Positions 61,924 to 64,000 of a DNA stretch of 64,000 nt are shown piece by piece (the first letter of the stretch is position 1; each line of letters starts with the position of its first letter). This DNA is from CAVXYG01 sp963766005 (GTDB lineage: Bacteria; Actinomycetota; Actinomycetes; S36-B12; GCA-2699445), in assembly GCA_963766005.1 (NCBI GenBank), contig CAVXYG010000008.1, positions 310,001 through 374,000 of the forward strand, given 5' to 3'. The notes beneath the pieces are model-generated. The model made no database searches. It saw only the letters and a program-made list of their open reading frames with translations, and was not told where the DNA came from. Both the position numbers and the translations under genes were made by a program.

Positions 61924-64000
61924 ATGGGCGTTCGTCGCGTTCGTTCTGCAATTTCTGTCGCTGTCCGGATGTCCCTGGTGGTGGCACTGCTGGCAGCGCT
62001 GCCGAGCCGGGCCTGGGCCGACACGGCGCCGCCGGACACCACGATGCCCAAGACCGTCAGCGCGGACGTCCTGCCGACGCCGCAGATCAACGGAGTCGCC
62101 TGGACCCAGGTGGTGGCCGGTGACCGCGTCTACGTGGGCGGCGACTTCTCGATGGCCAGACCGTTCGGAGCGGCGCCTGGAGTGAGCGAGGTTGGGCGGG
62201 CAAATCTGTTGGCGTACGACATCAACTCCGGCGCGCTGATCGAGTCGTTCGCGCCCGTGTTGGATGGGCAAGTGCTGGCGCTGGCGCTCTCACCGGACGG
62301 TCGCACGGTGTACGCCGGCGGCAGTTTCCAGAAGGTGGACGGCCAGTGGCGGGTGCGGTTGGCGGCCTTCGATGCCGCGACCGGTGCGCTGAAGAGCGGG
62401 TTCCGGACTGTGGCCAGTGCCACCGTGCGCGCCCTCTCCGTGTCGGACACCACGGTGTACTTCGGCGGCGACTTCGCGGGCGTGGCGAATCGGCCCGGGC
62501 TGGCTACTGCGCCTCGGGCCTATCTGGCTGCCGCTGACGCAGCAACCGGCGCTGTCACCGGTTGGGAACCCTCGGCCAACAACTATGTTCGATCCTTGAC
62601 GCTGAACAGCGACCAGTCGCTCGTCGTCGTCGGCGGCCACTTCACGACGATCAAGGGGGAGCCCTGGTACGGGATGGCGGCACTCGATCCGGTCACCGCC
62701 CAGCCGCAGCAGTGGGCCGCCACGGCATCCATTCGCAACGCGGGGAACTCGTCGGCCATCAACTCGCTGATGGCCGACAAGAACGGCATCGTCGTTACCG
62801 GCTACTCCTTCGGAGGCGGGGGCAACTTCGAGGCAGTTGCACGCCTGGACGGCCACACCGGTGAGATCACTTGGATCTCCGACTGCCGGGGCGACCACCA
62901 CTCGGCATTCGCTCAAGCCGGTGTCGTCTACTCGGTGGGTCACGTGCACCGATGCAGCGACGTTCCGGGCGGCTTCGAGGAGCGGTGGCCCCGCTCCAGC
63001 CCGGGGGGCGAGGCCAACACCGACTACCCCGTGGGCGTGCTGCTGCCGGACGTGTTCAACTGGGTGAACCGGGCCGGGCAACCGGCGCCGCAGCAGCTGC
63101 ACTTCTGGCCGGACTGGTACTTCGGGACCTACACGGCCTCCGATCAGGGTGCCTGGCACGTCACCGGCAACGATCAGTACGTCGTCTTCGGCGGGAGTTC
63201 GTCGGCCTCAACGGCATCAGCCAACAGGGTTTGACCCGGATGGCGCGCCCGGAGGCGGCCCCGAACCAGGTGCGACCGGTGAAGCCGACCGAGTTCACGC
63301 CGACCGTGGTCTCCTACAAGGCCGGCGAGGCACATATCGGATGGCAGGAGACCTTCGACCACGACAACCAGCGCCTCACCTATACCCTCTACCGCGATTA
63401 CGTGAGCTTGGAGCAGTCGCGGCCGATCTCCACCGCCACCAGTGACTCGAGTTGGTTCGACCGCCACACCATGTCGTTCATCGACCGGGGACTCACCCCG
63501 GGCCGCACCTACGACTACCTCGTGATCGCGACCGACCCGTTGGGCAATCGGCGAGCCTCGGACCGAACCTCCGTGACGATCGCTAGTGCCACGCAGGTGT
63601 ACGGCGATGCCGTGCTGAAGGACGGCCCGGATCACTATGTGCGCTTCGCCGGCGGCCCCGGATCGCTCGATGATGTCGCCGGCGGTGCCGACGCGACCTC
63701 GCTGTCCGGGGTGTCGTTGGCCAACGGCTCACCCACTCAGGACTCCGGCGACCGCGTCGGCAGTTTCGACGGCGGGACCAACGCCTACACGGCCGCGCGG
63801 ATCCAGAACGCCGCGCCGAACGACTTCACCGTCGAGGCCTGGATCAAGACCACCGATGGCAGCGGCGGTCGGATCGTCGGATACAGCACGAACTACCAAT
63901 TCAACTCGACCTGGACCGACCGGCACCTGTATTTGGACAACACCGGTCGGATCCGGTTCGGCGTGGACAGCCGGGGCTCGAGCAAGGTGACGATCGCCTC
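61924..64000 (+). CDS. Second secreted surface-protein paralogue, partial at the right edge, one apparent -1 frameshift
   Basis: Start ATG at 61924 (gaggga site). A signal peptide ending in WADTAPP and a propeller-like N-terminal region parallel the upstream gene throughout (ADTAPPD, PKTVSADVLPTPQI, YVGGDF, CRGDHHSAF, FEERWPR). At 63193-63195 one G is missing: the frame that ends at 63234 breaks in FGGSSS where the paralogue has FGGEFTGLNG. The homologous reading continues in another frame (LTRMARPEAAPNQVRPVKP, then FnIII and LamG with FTVEAWIKTTDGSGGRIVGY) to the window end. It has no stop by 64000. A sequencing indel is likeliest, though a true pseudogene is possible. Confidence 0.8.

Noticed and set aside
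59748..62090. A 780-codon Arg/Pro/His-rich minus-strand frame under the surface protein
   Set aside because: It is an antisense shadow that copies the 894-bp repeat; it has no start signal or family match.

Overview
The window is high-GC, gene-dense DNA from an actinobacterium. Four things point there: GTG/TTG starts are common; a GMC (cholesterol-oxidase-like) gene lies beside guaA; TANNNT -10 boxes sit directly upstream of start codons; and from about 31.7 to 56.2 kb the gene order argS-lysA-hom-thrC-thrB-rho-rpmE-prfA-prmC-sua5-(glyA)-wecA-atp operon-cobalamin adenosyltransferase-murA closely follows the M. tuberculosis Rv1292-Rv1315 region. The separate b and delta ATP synthase subunits and the glyA insertion argue against Mycobacterium itself. 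The genus cannot be read from the sequence.

Layout. 0-2.2 kb: end of a GMC oxidoreductase, then guaA. 2.3-5.4 kb: copper and heme-peroxidase cluster (membrane protein, Sco lipoprotein, PCuAC lipoprotein, Tat-exported DyP peroxidase). 5.5-9.3 kb: PIG-L deacetylase, a small FUSC-like protein, and a secreted cell-wall-hydrolase-like protein with three repeats. 9.4-12.6 kb (minus strand): a sulfide/persulfide detoxification operon of rhodanese, persulfide dioxygenase-rhodanese fusion, second rhodanese and TauE permease, headed by a CsoR/CstR-type palindrome. 12.9-16.9 kb: wax ester synthase/DGAT, an Ala-rich helical protein and a two-component system. 17.0-31.7 kb: thioredoxin lipoprotein with CcdA, HD hydrolase, NUDIX, split ThrE exporter, SIR2, HAD phosphatase, heme A synthase, YbjN-like protein, tRNA-Arg(CCG), heme monooxygenase-like protein, and an ATP-grasp/alpha-E/transglutaminase operon. 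31.7-57.1 kb: the conserved housekeeping block, ending with murA and a 3-hydroxyacyl-CoA dehydrogenase. 57.4-64 kb: two adjacent paralogous giant secreted proteins with beta-propeller-like, FnIII and LamG modules. The first ends in an almost perfectly duplicated PKD unit; the second runs off the window.

The main caution is sequence quality. At least eight single-base indels break guaA (three), the DyP peroxidase, thrB, sua5, atpF and the last surface protein. Four of these six genes are normally essential or needed for prototrophy, and in the five complete ones removing the extra bases restores a whole number of codons and a normal length. These are most simply assembly or sequencing errors, and I annotate each as one gene. 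The best candidates for new biology are the sulfide operon with its operator, the minisatellite-encoded insert and possible leader peptide of rho, the recently duplicated PKD unit in the surface-protein pair, and the very regular leaderless-promoter spacing. I did not find a clearly unprecedented multi-gene system.
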